The position numbers were made by a program, and so were the translations under genes. Positions 26,152 through 35,512 of a stretch of DNA of 64,000 nucleotides are shown here, piece by piece; position 1 is the first letter of the stretch, and every line of letters starts with the position of its first letter. Source of the DNA: Irineochytrium annulatum (Eukaryota; Chytridiomycota; Chytridiomycetes; Chytridiales; Chytridiaceae); assembly GCA_027600665.1 (NCBI GenBank), contig JADGJL010000001.1, positions 62,001 through 126,000 of the forward strand, written 5' to 3'. A model generated the notes under the pieces. The model was not told where the DNA came from, did not search any database, and was given only the letters and a program-made list of their open reading frames with translations.

Positions 26152-27105
26152 TTACGGTGTACGTGTTTTTTCTCTAACTGGGGGCAGCAATTTGCTCATG
26201 TTCACGGTACGCTTAATCTCCCACGTCTCCGGCTTGTCATGCTCATACTGCTCCAAGTAAAGGATGACTTCCTTCGTAATCGGTGTAGGTGTTGATGCAC
26301 CCGAAGTAACCGCCACCTTATTGACACCTTTCAGCCATTCTTGCTGAATCTCAGAGACATCCGATACACGGTAGGCCGTAACCCCCGCGATTTCCTCCGA
26401 CACTTGTGCCAGACGGTTGGAGTTATTGCTGCGAGGATCACCCACTACAATAACCAGGTCTGCTTGACCTGCCTGTTCAGCAACAGCTTCCTGACGCACC
26501 TGAGTTGCGAGACAAATCTCATTATGAATCTCAGCGCCAGGGAACTTCTCCAACAGCCGGCTCATGATGTGTTTGATATCCCACTGGCTCATCGTGGTCT
26601 GATTCGTAATAAGGATTTTGCCTGGAGGTATGTTCAGTGCTTCGATCTCTTCTTCCTTCTCGATCAGATGAACGAGATCTGGTGCAACGCCTACGGCACC
26701 TTCTGGTTCAGGGTGATTCTTTTTGCCGATATAGATGATCTGATAACCCTCTGCCGTCTTCTCACGAATGAGATCATGTGTCTTGGTGACATCAGGGCAT
26801 GTTGCATCCACTGTTGTCAGTCCTTTATCCCTTGCCAGCTTACGCACTTCTGGAGATACACCATGAGCTGTAAAAATAATCGTGCCACTCTCCACTTGGC
26901 TCAAAATATCCATTCGGTTCGGACCATCCAATGTAATAATACCTTCATCTTCAAAGGAATCCGTCACATGTTGGTTATGCACAATCATACCCAATATATA
27001 AATAGGTCGTGGTAAATCCAGATTGCGTGCCGCTTGACGCGCGAGCACCATCGCATCCACAACGCCGTAACAATATCCACGCGGCGAAATTCGTAGTACT
27101 TCCAC
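26152..27105 (-). CDS. ispH: 4-hydroxy-3-methylbut-2-enyl diphosphate reductase
   Basis: 317 residues. Last step of the MEP isoprenoid pathway; an iron-sulfur enzyme. Three conserved cysteines are visible in [17 protein letters not shown] and [11 protein letters not shown], with HGVSPEV near the active site. The GTG start at 27105 gives the usual N-terminus ([18 protein letters not shown]) and avoids overlap with the histidine kinase gene; a GGGTGG site lies before it. Longer readings have no ribosome site. Confidence 0.94.
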   Translation of the reverse strand: MEVLRISPRGYCYGVVDAMVLARQAARNLDLPRPIYILGMIVHNQHVTDSFEDEGIITLDGPNRMDILSQVESGTIIFTAHGVSPEVRKLARDKGLTTVDATCPDVTKTHDLIREKTAEGYQIIYIGKKNHPEPEGAVGVAPDLVHLIEKEEEIEALNIPPGKILITNQTTMSQWDIKHIMSRLLEKFPGAEIHNEICLATQVRQEAVAEQAGQADLVIVVGDPRSNNSNRLAQVSEEIAGVTAYRVSDVSEIQQEWLKGVNKVAVTSGASTPTPITKEVILYLEQYEHDKPETWEIKRTVNMSKLLPPVREKTRTP

Positions 27106-27172
27106 TTGGTTGCCACCCGCTTTCTTTCTCGACAACATTGCCGATGTAATTGCAGTCCTGTCTATTATACCT

Positions 27173-28633
27173 TTATTCGATAGGCGGAGCAAAGACCACC
27201 GGCAACCAGATAATAAAGGTAGTTCCTTCTCCACGTCTGGTTACAACCTCGACCGATCCTTGGTGTTCCTCAATAATCCACTTCGCAATCGAAAGTCCCA
27301 GACCTATGCCGGGGGTAGCCCCACGGGATTCATCCGCTCGATAGAAGCGATCAAAGATAAACGGCACTTCATCCCGATCCATGCCAATACCGGTGTCGCT
27401 GATGCGCAGTCCCACCTGACCTTTGTATAATACGGCATCCAGCGTTACAGAGCCGTCAGGTGTGTATTTAAACGCATTTTCGATGAAAATAAACAGCATC
27501 TGTTGCAGATAGTCCTTGCTACCGTTCACATAGATACCATTGAGAATTGACAGATCACCTGTACGCCACTCCGCATGGTGATCCAGGAATTGCGATCTTC
27601 GCGCGACTTCCTGTACCAATATCTGCAGCGGGATCGGATTCAGTTCAATTTTTTGCCCTGTATCCGCTCTCGCCAATGACAACATGTCACTGATCAGCCT
27701 GCTCATGCGTTTTCCTTCATCGGCCATGTCTTCCAACGCCTCGACGGACATCTGTCTGACCGTTTCTTCATCCAGATTCGGTCGGTCTGCTGCCTCTTGA
27801 TCCCACAGCTTCTTCAGGAAGTCCACGTTTCCCCGAATGGTAGTCAGCGGTGTACGCAGTTCATGCGATGCATCGGATACAAAGCGGCGCTGGGCAGCAT
27901 TCGTCTCCTCTAAACCGCGGAATGACAATTCTGTACGCTCAAGCATATTATTAACCGTTTCGATCAGACGCCCGATCTCATCCTTAGGCCCCGCATATTG
28001 AATACGTACACTTAGGTCATCTCCTGATTGAATCTGATTTGCGGCATCAATGACATTCACGAGCGGACGCATCGACTTGCGGGCCAGAACAAGACCTGAG
28101 GTAATAGCGAGGGCCATCGCTACCAGCCAACCAAAAACCAAAATATTAAGCAACGCTTCCAGCAGGCGCTCCTGTGAACTTACATTGGCTCCTACCTGAA
28201 GAATTCCACGTACTTCATTGGTACCTTGAAGAGAAAGGGGGAGCTGATTCACCAGAAACGGTGTGCCATCCACATAGATCTTCGATATGCCACGCTTTTC
28301 AAGAATTTCATTGGATTTCAATACCGGAAACTGAATCTGTAATTTCTTCATATTGCCAGAAATTATGCCCGAACGACTCTGATAATCCCAGAGTTGAATA
28401 TATATTTGAGCCTCTTGAAGCTGGCTCTCTGTAAATGGGTCCAGATCCAACGACTGCGAAAGAGGGTTAACACCAATCTGCTCCGTAATCCGTGCACTCT
28501 TCACCTTCAATTGCTGTTCGACTTCCTGGTAGGAGTTAAAATAAACAAAGGCATAGATTACAACGCCCCAAAAAATAAGCACAGCCGCCAAAATGCCAGA
28601 ATACCATGCGGTTAGTCTTAACCGGATGGACAT
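27173..28633 (-). CDS. membrane sensor histidine kinase (HAMP, HisKA, HATPase)
   Basis: 486 residues. Two membrane helices (about 8-30 and 160-184) flank an extracytoplasmic sensor domain, followed by HAMP (to about 235), the phospho-acceptor His257 in [15 protein letters not shown], and an ATPase domain with [10 protein letters not shown] and DTGIGM. It pairs with the regulator gene that ends one base before its start. The order regulator-kinase with an HtrA protease gene beside them recalls CssRS/htrA in Bacillus and MprAB/pepD in mycobacteria, so a secretion- or envelope-stress sensor is inferred. ATG 28633 has AGAGGTG upstream. Confidence 0.88.
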   Translation of the reverse strand: MSIRLRLTAWYSGILAAVLIFWGVVIYAFVYFNSYQEVEQQLKVKSARITEQIGVNPLSQSLDLDPFTESQLQEAQIYIQLWDYQSRSGIISGNMKKLQIQFPVLKSNEILEKRGISKIYVDGTPFLVNQLPLSLQGTNEVRGILQVGANVSSQERLLEALLNILVFGWLVAMALAITSGLVLARKSMRPLVNVIDAANQIQSGDDLSVRIQYAGPKDEIGRLIETVNNMLERTELSFRGLEETNAAQRRFVSDASHELRTPLTTIRGNVDFLKKLWDQEAADRPNLDEETVRQMSVEALEDMADEGKRMSRLISDMLSLARADTGQKIELNPIPLQILVQEVARRSQFLDHHAEWRTGDLSILNGIYVNGSKDYLQQMLFIFIENAFKYTPDGSVTLDAVLYKGQVGLRISDTGIGMDRDEVPFIFDRFYRADESRGATPGIGLGLSIAKWIIEEHQGSVEVVTRRGEGTTFIIWLPVVFAPPIE

Positions 28634-28634
28634 A

Positions 28635-29324
28635 TCAGGAGTCACCTCTCAGAATATAACCGGCTCCCCGGATGGTCTGGATTAGACGTTTGCCACCGTA
28701 TTCTTCGGTCTTCTGTCGGAGCATGGCGATGTATACCTCAAGCACGTTAGACTCACCGCTGTAATCATAACCCCAGATTTTATCCATAATCAGATCACGG
28801 GACAGTACCCGTCTTGGATTTTGCATAAACAGATTGAGCAGTTCGAATTCCTTGGCAGTCAGTTCCAGACGTTGCCCATCTCGGAGTACTTCACGTGAGT
28901 CATTGTCCAAAATGATATCTTCATACATTAAGCGGTTGTCCGGCGTACTTGCGCTATCTGACTTGCGGCGTAGCAATGCCCGGACACGCGCCAATAATTC
29001 TTCCAACGCAAAAGGTTTTACAAGGTAGTCATCGGCTCCCGTGTCCAGTCCGGTCACCCTGCTCTGTACCTCGTCCTTGGCAGTCAGCATTAGCACAGGC
29101 ACTTTGCTGCCTGCTTCTCTCAATCTGCGACATACCTCAAATCCGTCAATCTGCGGCATCATCACATCCAGCACAACAATGTCCGGCTCCTTGTCCATCA
29201 GTTTACTAAGGCCTTCGGCTCCGTTGGAAGCAGTCTGTACCTCATATCCTTCAAAAGCCAAGCCCCGGCGGAGCATGGATACAATTTTTTCGTCATCATC
29301 CACAATCAAAATAGTTGAGCGCAT
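28635..29324 (-). CDS. OmpR-family response regulator
   Basis: 229 residues. Receiver with the acidic cluster DDDE at 9-12, phospho-acceptor Asp53 (VVLDVMMP), Thr in MLTAKD and Lys in LVKPF; winged-helix DNA-binding domain from about 130 (LTAKEFELLNLF, RVLSRDLIMDKIWG, IQTIRGAGYIL). Partner of the adjacent kinase. OmpR-type regulators bind direct repeats spaced by one helical turn; such a repeat (TTAAGGT, period 11) lies in front of htrA, one gene upstream. Start preceded by AAAGGAG. Confidence 0.92.
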   Translation of the reverse strand: MRSTILIVDDDEKIVSMLRRGLAFEGYEVQTASNGAEGLSKLMDKEPDIVVLDVMMPQIDGFEVCRRLREAGSKVPVLMLTAKDEVQSRVTGLDTGADDYLVKPFALEELLARVRALLRRKSDSASTPDNRLMYEDIILDNDSREVLRDGQRLELTAKEFELLNLFMQNPRRVLSRDLIMDKIWGYDYSGESNVLEVYIAMLRQKTEEYGGKRLIQTIRGAGYILRGDS

Positions 29325-29441
29325 GGTCTTTCTCCTTTATCCTAACGTTTTATCCCATTGTAACAGGCAGAAGCACAATCTGCATCTTCAAGTAGGCGTC
29401 TCAAATTCTTCACTGGTCCTTTGTAACCCTGCTTTATCAGG

Positions 29442-29481
29442 GCAAAAAAAGCGGAAGGGCCTTCAAACCCTTCCGCTCTTT
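29442..29481 (-). terminator. terminator after htrA
   Basis: Minus strand: GAGCGGAAGGGTTTG pairs with GGCCCTTCCGCTT and runs into TTTTTTTG. It separates htrA from the regulator-kinase pair, so they are distinct transcription units. Confidence 0.85.
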
Positions 29482-29498
29482 CGATCCTTACCCGATAT

Positions 29499-31166
29499 TT
29501 ATGGTTGTTGCTGTTGGGTATCTGTTGTTTGTGAAGTATCAAAATCATTTTTATTCCCGATTTTGATTTTCAGATCCATTTTCTTACCGTCACGAACCAC
29601 GTTCAATGTCACTTCACTGCCAATTTTCTGTTTCTTGATAAAATCAATCAGATCCTGACTTGTGGCGTACGGCGTACCATTAGCACCAGTGATGATGTCA
29701 TATGCACGAAGATCTGCTTGGTAAGCCGGTGATTGGAAGATCGTGCTGGCTACGACAGAACCTTCGGTAATGTCTGTTCCCATTTGTTTAGCAACTTCAG
29801 GCGTGAGAGCCATCAGAGATGCACCGATAAATGGTACTGGCTCTTTGGGAACTTCTTTGTTCTCTTTGAGATATTTAACGGCTTCAGAGATAACGCTCGA
29901 TGGGATCGCAAAGCCAATCCCTTGTGCATCTGCGCTTACTGCAACGTTCATTCCGATAACTTCCCCATTCAGGTTCAGCAACGGACCACCAGAGTTACCC
30001 GGATTAATCGAAGCATCTGTTTGCAGCAAATGGCTGTACTCACGTGTTTTTCCTGTTTCTTCATCTGGAATGCTGATTGTACGTTCTTTGGCACTCAGCA
30101 CACCTGCTGTAACCGTGTGTTCAAATCCTTCAGGGTTACCGATCGCTACAAGCCACTCACCGACTTGAGTGCTGTTGGAGTCACCCAGTGGAGCTACAGG
30201 GAACGCATCGTCACCACTGTTTTTCTCAATTTTCAGTACAGCTAAATCCAGATCGAAGCTGCTTCCCAGAAGTTTAGCTTCATAAGGTTTACTGTTGTTC
30301 TCCAAGGTTACCTGGATTACGTCCGCACCCTGAACTACGTGTTGATTCGTCAGGATATATCCTTCTTTGTCAAAAATGAATCCTGAACCAATGCCTAGGG
30401 GTACTAATTGATTACTGCCTTGCTGTTGTTGCTGGCTCTGACCTTGATTGCCTTCCGTTCCGCCCCCATTACCGAAGAAGTATTGGTACAACGGATCACT
30501 TGTGTTCGATCCACCCTGACCCATTCCTGTACGCGAGGACTGTTTCGCGAGTGTTTCGATTTTGACAACAGCTGGACTTGTACTCGTCACTACGGATGAG
30601 ACATCTTCTTTGCCTGTTGGCAGTAACGATGCTGTCACATTGTTGCCTCCGCCTGTGTTTGTGGACGCTTCCTGTCCCGAGCTTTGATTTTCCGTGTTCG
30701 TAAGTGCAGTCTCCGGTGTGAACATGTTTGTTCTATCGGCTGTGTACATGAGAACGGTAATGACCAGCATGCCGGCAATAAAAGAGAACAACAGTGATCT
30801 TACAGATGAACGCGGCTTGCGGTTATTATAGTTCCAGTTGCCTTTGCCGCCATTCCCTTGATCTCCACCATTACCTGAGCCGTTTCCACCGCCTCCTGTT
30901 GATCTTGTCGCTTGCTCGGAGGATTGATTATTGTAGTAAGTAGGTACGGGTCTCACCGGATCAGGTTTTGTAATCTCTACATTTCCTTCTTCACGTTGAT
31001 TATTGCTTCCCATGTGGTTTGCTGTATCTTCCTGATTCACGGACTGAAAAGGTCCATAAGAATAATAATAGGAGGATTCGTCCGTTCCGGAAGAATTGCG
31101 ATTCTCCGTTTGTTTGGTTTCGTTTTCCTCGTCTTGACGGTTCGATCTATAATTGCGTTCGTCCAT
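29499..31166 (-). CDS. htrA: membrane-anchored HtrA/DegP-type serine protease with PDZ domain
   Basis: 555 residues. A long, low-complexity cytoplasmic N-terminus (Asn/Gln/Gly-rich, 1-120), one membrane helix at about 124-142, then an S1C protease domain with His276 (ILTNQHVVQG), Asp307 (DLAVLK) and Ser392 (NPGNSGGPLL), and a PDZ domain from about 440. It degrades misfolded proteins on the outer face of the membrane. The N-terminal tail is longer than in B. subtilis HtrA. The neighbouring two-component system probably regulates it. GGGAGG ribosome site. Confidence 0.93.
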   Translation of the reverse strand: MDERNYRSNRQDEENETKQTENRNSSGTDESSYYYSYGPFQSVNQEDTANHMGSNNQREEGNVEITKPDPVRPVPTYYNNQSSEQATRSTGGGGNGSGNGGDQGNGGKGNWNYNNRKPRSSVRSLLFSFIAGMLVITVLMYTADRTNMFTPETALTNTENQSSGQEASTNTGGGNNVTASLLPTGKEDVSSVVTSTSPAVVKIETLAKQSSRTGMGQGGSNTSDPLYQYFFGNGGGTEGNQGQSQQQQQGSNQLVPLGIGSGFIFDKEGYILTNQHVVQGADVIQVTLENNSKPYEAKLLGSSFDLDLAVLKIEKNSGDDAFPVAPLGDSNSTQVGEWLVAIGNPEGFEHTVTAGVLSAKERTISIPDEETGKTREYSHLLQTDASINPGNSGGPLLNLNGEVIGMNVAVSADAQGIGFAIPSSVISEAVKYLKENKEVPKEPVPFIGASLMALTPEVAKQMGTDITEGSVVASTIFQSPAYQADLRAYDIITGANGTPYATSQDLIDFIKKQKIGSEVTLNVVRDGKKMDLKIKIGNKNDFDTSQTTDTQQQQP

Positions 31167-31233
31167 GCCTCTCTACCTCCCAATCTCTTATTCCCAAGAG
31201 ATATTCTTTAACTGTCCTTATTTTGTACTTTAA

Positions 31234-31251
31234 ACCTTAACCGTACCTTAA
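31234..31251 (-). promoter_or_regulatory. direct repeat upstream of htrA, likely OmpR-family binding site
   Basis: Minus strand: TTAAGGT occurs twice, at 31245-31251 and 31234-31240, exactly 11 bp apart, about 70-85 bp before the htrA start. One helical turn spacing of direct repeats is typical for OmpR-type regulators. Confidence 0.45.
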
Positions 31252-31314
31252 AAACAATTAAAAAGGAGATAAAAGCACGGAAGAATAGATTGTTTTTCCC
31301 GTCATAACGGGATT

Positions 31315-31977
31315 TTATCCTTTCGTTTTCACCCAACCCTGACGATGCGCATAGATTGCCAATTGGGTTCGATCGTCCATCTCACATTTCATCAGCAGGT
31401 TGCTCACATGTGTTTTGACGGTTTTGATACTGATATGTAATTCTTCTCCAATGTCTTTGTTGGTCTTCCCCTCTGCAATAAGCAACAGCACTTCCTTTTC
31501 CCGTTCAGTCAAGCCAGATTCACTCTCTCTCGCTGTACGTTGCCTGATTCCCCGAGTCAATGCCTGCGACACATCACCTGTCATAACAGGCATGCCTCTG
31601 TAAGCCCCTTGAAGAGCATAGATCAATTCTTCAGCAGAGACTGTCTTGAGCACATAACTTACCGCACCCGCTTCAATCGCTTGCACAACAAGATCATCCT
31701 CCAGGAAACTGGTGAGCATCACGATCTTCATCCCTGGAAATTCAGTCATGATAGCTTGTGTTGCTTCTGCGCCATTCATGATCGGCATCATCAGATCCAT
31801 GAGGATCAAGTCGGGCATTTCATTATCATTTAATTTGCGCAACTGATCAAGCGCATCCTGCCCATGGCCTGCTTCTCCCATCACATGAAAAGTAGGTTCC
31901 AGCATCAGATACGTTTTCAAGCCCATTCGTACCATGTCATGGTCATCCACAATCATTACGTTTACTTTTCCACTCAT
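31315..31977 (-). CDS. liaR: LiaR-type response regulator
   Basis: 220 residues, NarL family. Receiver with VDDHD and phospho-acceptor Asp61 (LILMDLMMP), Lys in YVLKT; LuxR-type helix-turn-helix near 155-205 (LTEREKEVLLLIAEGKTNKDI is split by domain start; recognition helix ISIKTVKTHV). Third gene of a liaF-liaS-liaR operon, the cell-envelope stress system that responds to lipid-II-binding antibiotics in Firmicutes. Starts 17 bp after liaS. Confidence 0.92.
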   Translation of the reverse strand: MSGKVNVMIVDDHDMVRMGLKTYLMLEPTFHVMGEAGHGQDALDQLRKLNDNEMPDLILMDLMMPIMNGAEATQAIMTEFPGMKIVMLTSFLEDDLVVQAIEAGAVSYVLKTVSAEELIYALQGAYRGMPVMTGDVSQALTRGIRQRTARESESGLTEREKEVLLLIAEGKTNKDIGEELHISIKTVKTHVSNLLMKCEMDDRTQLAIYAHRQGWVKTKG

Positions 31978-31994
31978 TCCGTCTCCCCCTTAAT

Positions 31995-33020
31995 TCATTC
32001 AGAAACATTCGGAAATTTCGGGATCAATACCCGTACCGTCGTTCCCGCTCCCGGCTTCGATATAATCTGGACTTGCCCCCCAAGCTTCTCGGCCCGTTCA
32101 CGCATGGTAGATAACCCATATGAACCTGGACGCTCGGCTTGATGCAAAAATCCCTGACCATCATCGCTGATGCTCATGCTGATCTGATGTTCACTCTCCC
32201 GTATGGACAGACTGACCACCCCTGCCTCTGCATGTTTCACAACATTGGCAACCGCCTCCTGAATAACAAGAAACAGCTGGTGCTCAATGGCATCCGAGAT
32301 TCCGCCATCCAGTTCCAGCTCTTTCACACCTTTAAGACCATTCTGCCGGCAATAATCAGGAAACCAGCTATCCAGTGCCGCGCTGAGATCACGCCCTTCC
32401 AGCTCCACCGGTCGAAGTTGGGCAATGAGTCCTCGCATCTGTCGCTGCGCAATATGTGACATCTGAATTAACTGGTCCAGCACTTTACCGCCATGCTCCG
32501 GATTCATCTCCAGCAGACGTGGTAAGGATGAAGCCGACATATGCATGGCAAACAGCTGCTGGCTAACCGTGTCATGGAGATCCCTTGCCATTCGTTTGCG
32601 CTCTTCAAGCACAGCGCGCTCCGAGGCCTGCTCCTTCTCAATCACTTCCTGCTCACCGAGACGCTGAAGCAGTCTCATCTTTTTCTCAATCGAATCCATC
32701 ATGACATTGAACTCCTGGTAGACACGACCGAACGAAGCGTCATCCGCTTCAGGCATGCGTACCGCCAGATTACCCTTGGACACTTTCAACATGTTAAGAT
32801 CGAGCAGGTCGATCTTGCGCTGAAGTCGTAATGCGGCGATATATCCGGTGATAACGGTGGCTAGCACAATAACGGCAACATAGGTCCATGCCCTTTGACG
32901 GCCAGCCCCCATCAACACCTCTCCATATAATAGATAGAATCCACCCAGCGTAATCAGACCCGTTAACGCAAAATACATCATCAGTTCCCACTTATTGGCC
33001 TTGAGAATTGTTCGAATCAT
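31995..33020 (-). CDS. liaS: LiaS-type sensor histidine kinase
   Basis: 341 residues. Two membrane helices (about 14-32 and 47-66) with a very short external loop, a HAMP-like linker, then a HisKA_3 dimerisation domain with His149 in RDLHDTVSQQLF and an ATPase domain with EAVANVVKHA. This intramembrane-sensing layout is typical of LiaS/VraS kinases, which rely on LiaF for signal input. Its start is 3 bp after the liaF stop. Confidence 0.92.
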   Translation of the reverse strand: MIRTILKANKWELMMYFALTGLITLGGFYLLYGEVLMGAGRQRAWTYVAVIVLATVITGYIAALRLQRKIDLLDLNMLKVSKGNLAVRMPEADDASFGRVYQEFNVMMDSIEKKMRLLQRLGEQEVIEKEQASERAVLEERKRMARDLHDTVSQQLFAMHMSASSLPRLLEMNPEHGGKVLDQLIQMSHIAQRQMRGLIAQLRPVELEGRDLSAALDSWFPDYCRQNGLKGVKELELDGGISDAIEHQLFLVIQEAVANVVKHAEAGVVSLSIRESEHQISMSISDDGQGFLHQAERPGSYGLSTMRERAEKLGGQVQIISKPGAGTTVRVLIPKFPNVSE

Positions 33021-33023
33021 GCA

Positions 33024-34052
33024 TTAACCCACCTTATTAACTTTGACGTCTCCGATAAACACACTTACAATAATGCGCACCTTTTTGCTTGCCTCACGAT
33101 AATGGGCAGTTTCAGCCTGCGCACTACTCAGGAATCCGCCGCGTTTCTGATTCAACAATGACATGTCTCCAATGAATGAATTCGTCGTCACCGTCACACC
33201 CATGTCCATATCTTCTGGTACAAATACTTTTACATCACCGATAAATGAAGAAATGACAATCTTCGTCTCACCGTATGGAATCTGTGCTTTGGTCAAATCA
33301 ATAACGGTATCTCCGATAAAGGCCGAGATGTTCATCGGTTTCAACGAGAACACTTCCTGTCCCATATACAAATCCCCAATGAACGCTGATTTATTGATGG
33401 TATTGCCACTGCCATAATCCCCATAACCATTCCCGTAGTCATCATCATAATGTTTTTCATATCCAGTATCACTTGAGTTATGCGATTGATATTTCTTCTT
33501 ATATTGATGCTCTTGTGATGATGAATCTGTTGATCCTGTGAAATGAGGGCCATATGAGGCGTTCTTCTGTTCCTGCTTAGGTTTGCCAAAAGTTTTCTCG
33601 AACTGTTCGTCAAACGAAGATGGCATTTCCAGATCCTCAGGAGACAACGGTTTATAAGGTTGCTCAGGTGCTGGAGGTGGCTGCATTTTATCATGATGTT
33701 TCCGGTCGCGACGTCGTGGCCCAATCAGTACGAATAATCCTCCGCCAATTAGCATAACCGGGATCAGGTAACGGATGAACTCCCCCATGGAGTAATCAAT
33801 CCATCCCAGGTTACGGGCAAGAAAGTAACCACCAATCCCCAGTACGATGACCGGTCCAATAAAAGCATAACCCCCGTTGCGACGAATCTCGGAGATTCCC
33901 TTGGCCCCCCACCAGATTAAAAATAACGGCCAATATGTTCTGAAAATATATCCTACATCAATGTCATATCCCAATTGTCTGAACAAGATCATTGCACCTA
34001 TAGCAATAAGAGGTATGCCAACCCACCAGCGGTCACGCGTAGATCGTTTCAT
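33024..34052 (-). CDS. liaF: LiaF-type membrane inhibitor of LiaS
   Basis: 342 residues. Four membrane helices in the first 110 residues, a charged His/Lys/Tyr/Gly-rich linker (about 115-215), then the C-terminal beta-rich domain with five FIGD repeats (SAFIGDLYMG, SAFIGDTVID, SSFIGDVKVF, NSFIGDMSLL, SVFIGDVKVN). LiaF keeps LiaS inactive until envelope stress. The linker is long for the family. First gene of the operon; no liaIH-like genes are adjacent. A palindrome lies in its promoter. Confidence 0.9.
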   Translation of the reverse strand: MKRSTRDRWWVGIPLIAIGAMILFRQLGYDIDVGYIFRTYWPLFLIWWGAKGISEIRRNGGYAFIGPVIVLGIGGYFLARNLGWIDYSMGEFIRYLIPVMLIGGGLFVLIGPRRRDRKHHDKMQPPPAPEQPYKPLSPEDLEMPSSFDEQFEKTFGKPKQEQKNASYGPHFTGSTDSSSQEHQYKKKYQSHNSSDTGYEKHYDDDYGNGYGDYGSGNTINKSAFIGDLYMGQEVFSLKPMNISAFIGDTVIDLTKAQIPYGETKIVISSFIGDVKVFVPEDMDMGVTVTTNSFIGDMSLLNQKRGGFLSSAQAETAHYREASKKVRIIVSVFIGDVKVNKVG

Positions 34053-34072
34053 CGCTCATGTCTCCTTCGTCT

Positions 34073-34156
34073 TTATTATGTATCCAGTGTAACTCAGACA
34101 AGGCAATGAGAACAGCGGCGGCAGGTGGAAGTCATCTCGGTCTCAAGACTGAGATG
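34073..34156 (-). promoter_or_regulatory. liaFSR promoter with upstream palindrome
   Basis: Minus strand: TTGTCT (34096-34101), 17-bp spacer, TAATAA (34073-34078). Upstream, 34133-34156 is a 24-bp palindrome with arms CATCTC/GAGATG and inner GTCT/AGAC, centred about 78 bp before the start. An activator site, most simply for LiaR itself, is inferred. Confidence 0.5.
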
Positions 34157-34187
34157 TGAGGATATTTTTGTAAAAACTTCGCATATG

Positions 34188-34220
34188 TAAAACACCCTGG
34201 AGCTGCTGCTCCAGGGTGCT
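34188..34220 (-). terminator. terminator after the gamma-SASP gene
   Basis: Minus strand: AGCACCCTGGAGC pairs with GCTCCAGGGTGTT and continues into TTTAC; strong stem, modest T-run. Confidence 0.75.
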
Positions 34221-34249
34221 GAATCATCATTGGGTTAATGAATCTTCAT

Positions 34250-34465
34250 TTATTTTTTGTATTTGGATGCTTTGCCTTGACCTTGGCCAGTTTGGCCTGT
34301 GTTTTCTACACCGAACTCGGCATTGAATTTTTCATCAGGTGTTTGGAAATTATCTTGAACTTTGTTTTGAGCGGATTGCTTCACTTTAGATGCTGCATTC
34401 TCTTCTCCAAACTCTGCATTGTACTTCTCGTTCGGCGTTTGATACCCTTGTGATTTTTTAGCCAC
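34250..34465 (-). CDS. gamma-type small acid-soluble spore protein
   Basis: 71 residues, Gln/Asn/Lys/Glu-rich. Two internal repeats, NEKYNAEFGEEN and DEKFNAEFGVEN, separated by AASKVKQSAQNK, match the gamma-SASP pattern; AEFG/AEFA is where the germination protease Gpr cuts. These proteins are an amino-acid store in the spore core. GTG start at 34465 with GAGGTGATT before it. A perfect sigma-G promoter upstream confirms forespore expression. Confidence 0.88.
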   Translation of the reverse strand: MAKKSQGYQTPNEKYNAEFGEENAASKVKQSAQNKVQDNFQTPDEKFNAEFGVENTGQTGQGQGKASKYKK

Positions 34466-34530
34466 AACGAATCACCTCTCTCTTCATATTTACGATGCAT
34501 TGCTGCACCGCGGGGTTCGTCCCCAGTCAG

Positions 34531-34560
34531 TATTATGTGGAGAGAGCACTTCTGTTATTC
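34531..34560 (-). promoter_or_regulatory. sigma-G promoter of the gamma-SASP gene
   Basis: Minus strand: GAATA (34556-34560), exactly 18 bp, CATAATA (34531-34537). This is a full match to the sigma-G/F pattern (GNATR-N18-CATNNTA). Confidence 0.75.
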
Positions 34561-34576
34561 ATGTTCACATGTGAAA

Positions 34577-35335
34577 TTAAATGGCCTTGTCCAACCAAGA
34601 ATCCGGTACAGATTTGTACACATTGATCGCATCAGCCAAATCGCTGAGCATCTTTTCTGTACACTTTCCAGCGCCTTGCCTGATCACCTGTACCTCCACA
34701 TCCTTTTTGCCCCACTCCTTATACACTTGCTTGGTTGTCGGGAAATACAGATCAATTTTATTGCCTTTGATCGCCGAACCGGTATCTGCAACAATCCCGT
34801 ATCCATAGCCCGGAATATATAGAATGGAGCCCATTGGAAACAACTTTGGATCAGCTGCAATCGTGGAGACGGTTTCTTTATCACGGCGTACTTTGACACC
34901 GGAATACGTAATTCCGTATTGTGGATGTTTGGGGCCTTTACCTGTAGACTCCACACCTGCCGTATATCCTGTTGCTGTCACCTTCTGTGGGGCAAGCACA
35001 GGCATAGATGGATTACCCACTTGTTTATCTGGAAGCTCCGGCTTTGGAATGACCATCGGTTGTGGTGACCACAGTAAAGCCATGTATACCATGGTTGTCA
35101 GTTGGGCCTCATCGCTGTATAGATGGTCGGCCTGTTCCGAAAATTCTTGATTAGACTTGCTCGAACGCTCAATCGAAGTCTCACTGCTTCGACTCTCGAC
35201 ATGAAGTACTGCACTTTCCTCTTCAAATGTATACGCATCCGCCTGATTCAGGCTGATCATTATTCCAGCGAACATTACACAACCAACCAGTAAACACCGT
35301 ATCGTTTTCTTTTGAATTGAGAATTGCTTTTTCAT
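34577..35335 (-). CDS. secreted 3D-domain protein, cell-wall hydrolase-like
   Basis: 252 residues. Signal peptide or anchor at about 12-32, a variable linker, and a C-terminal 3D domain: VTATGYTAG near 125, then [20 protein letters not shown] near 183-203. The three aspartates in these motifs give the domain its name and form the active site of a double-psi barrel like that of MltA lytic transglycosylases and YuiC/YabE muralytic proteins. It probably cleaves peptidoglycan glycan strands during growth, sporulation or germination (inference). Confidence 0.85.
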   Translation of the reverse strand: MKKQFSIQKKTIRCLLVGCVMFAGIMISLNQADAYTFEEESAVLHVESRSSETSIERSSKSNQEFSEQADHLYSDEAQLTTMVYMALLWSPQPMVIPKPELPDKQVGNPSMPVLAPQKVTATGYTAGVESTGKGPKHPQYGITYSGVKVRRDKETVSTIAADPKLFPMGSILYIPGYGYGIVADTGSAIKGNKIDLYFPTTKQVYKEWGKKDVEVQVIRQGAGKCTEKMLSDLADAINVYKSVPDSWLDKAI

Positions 35336-35410
35336 TGTACAACCTCCCCCTCACTGCAAAGGTTTTCCAAAAAGCAATTAATCTATACTTTTCAAAATTG
35401 AAAACGACGA

Positions 35411-35457
35411 AAAAACGCCTGAACAACAAGGGAGTTCCCAAGTTACTCAGGCGTTTA
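35411..35457 (-). terminator. terminator after thrS
   Basis: Minus strand: AACGCCTGA and TCAGGCGTT arms, followed by TTTTTCG. Confidence 0.8.
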
Positions 35458-35512
35458 TTCAGATAAATCAGCTCAGCTTATGCAATGGTTATCCCATAGA
35501 TCAATGGTTCAT

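Noticed and set aside
26341..27015. 224-codon open frame antisense to ispH
   Set aside because: ispH is certain on the other strand; the frame has no ribosome site and an implausible composition.
31298..31311. CCCGT/ACGGG hairpin after liaR
   Set aside because: On the liaR strand it is followed by A, not T, so it is not a convincing terminator for liaR.
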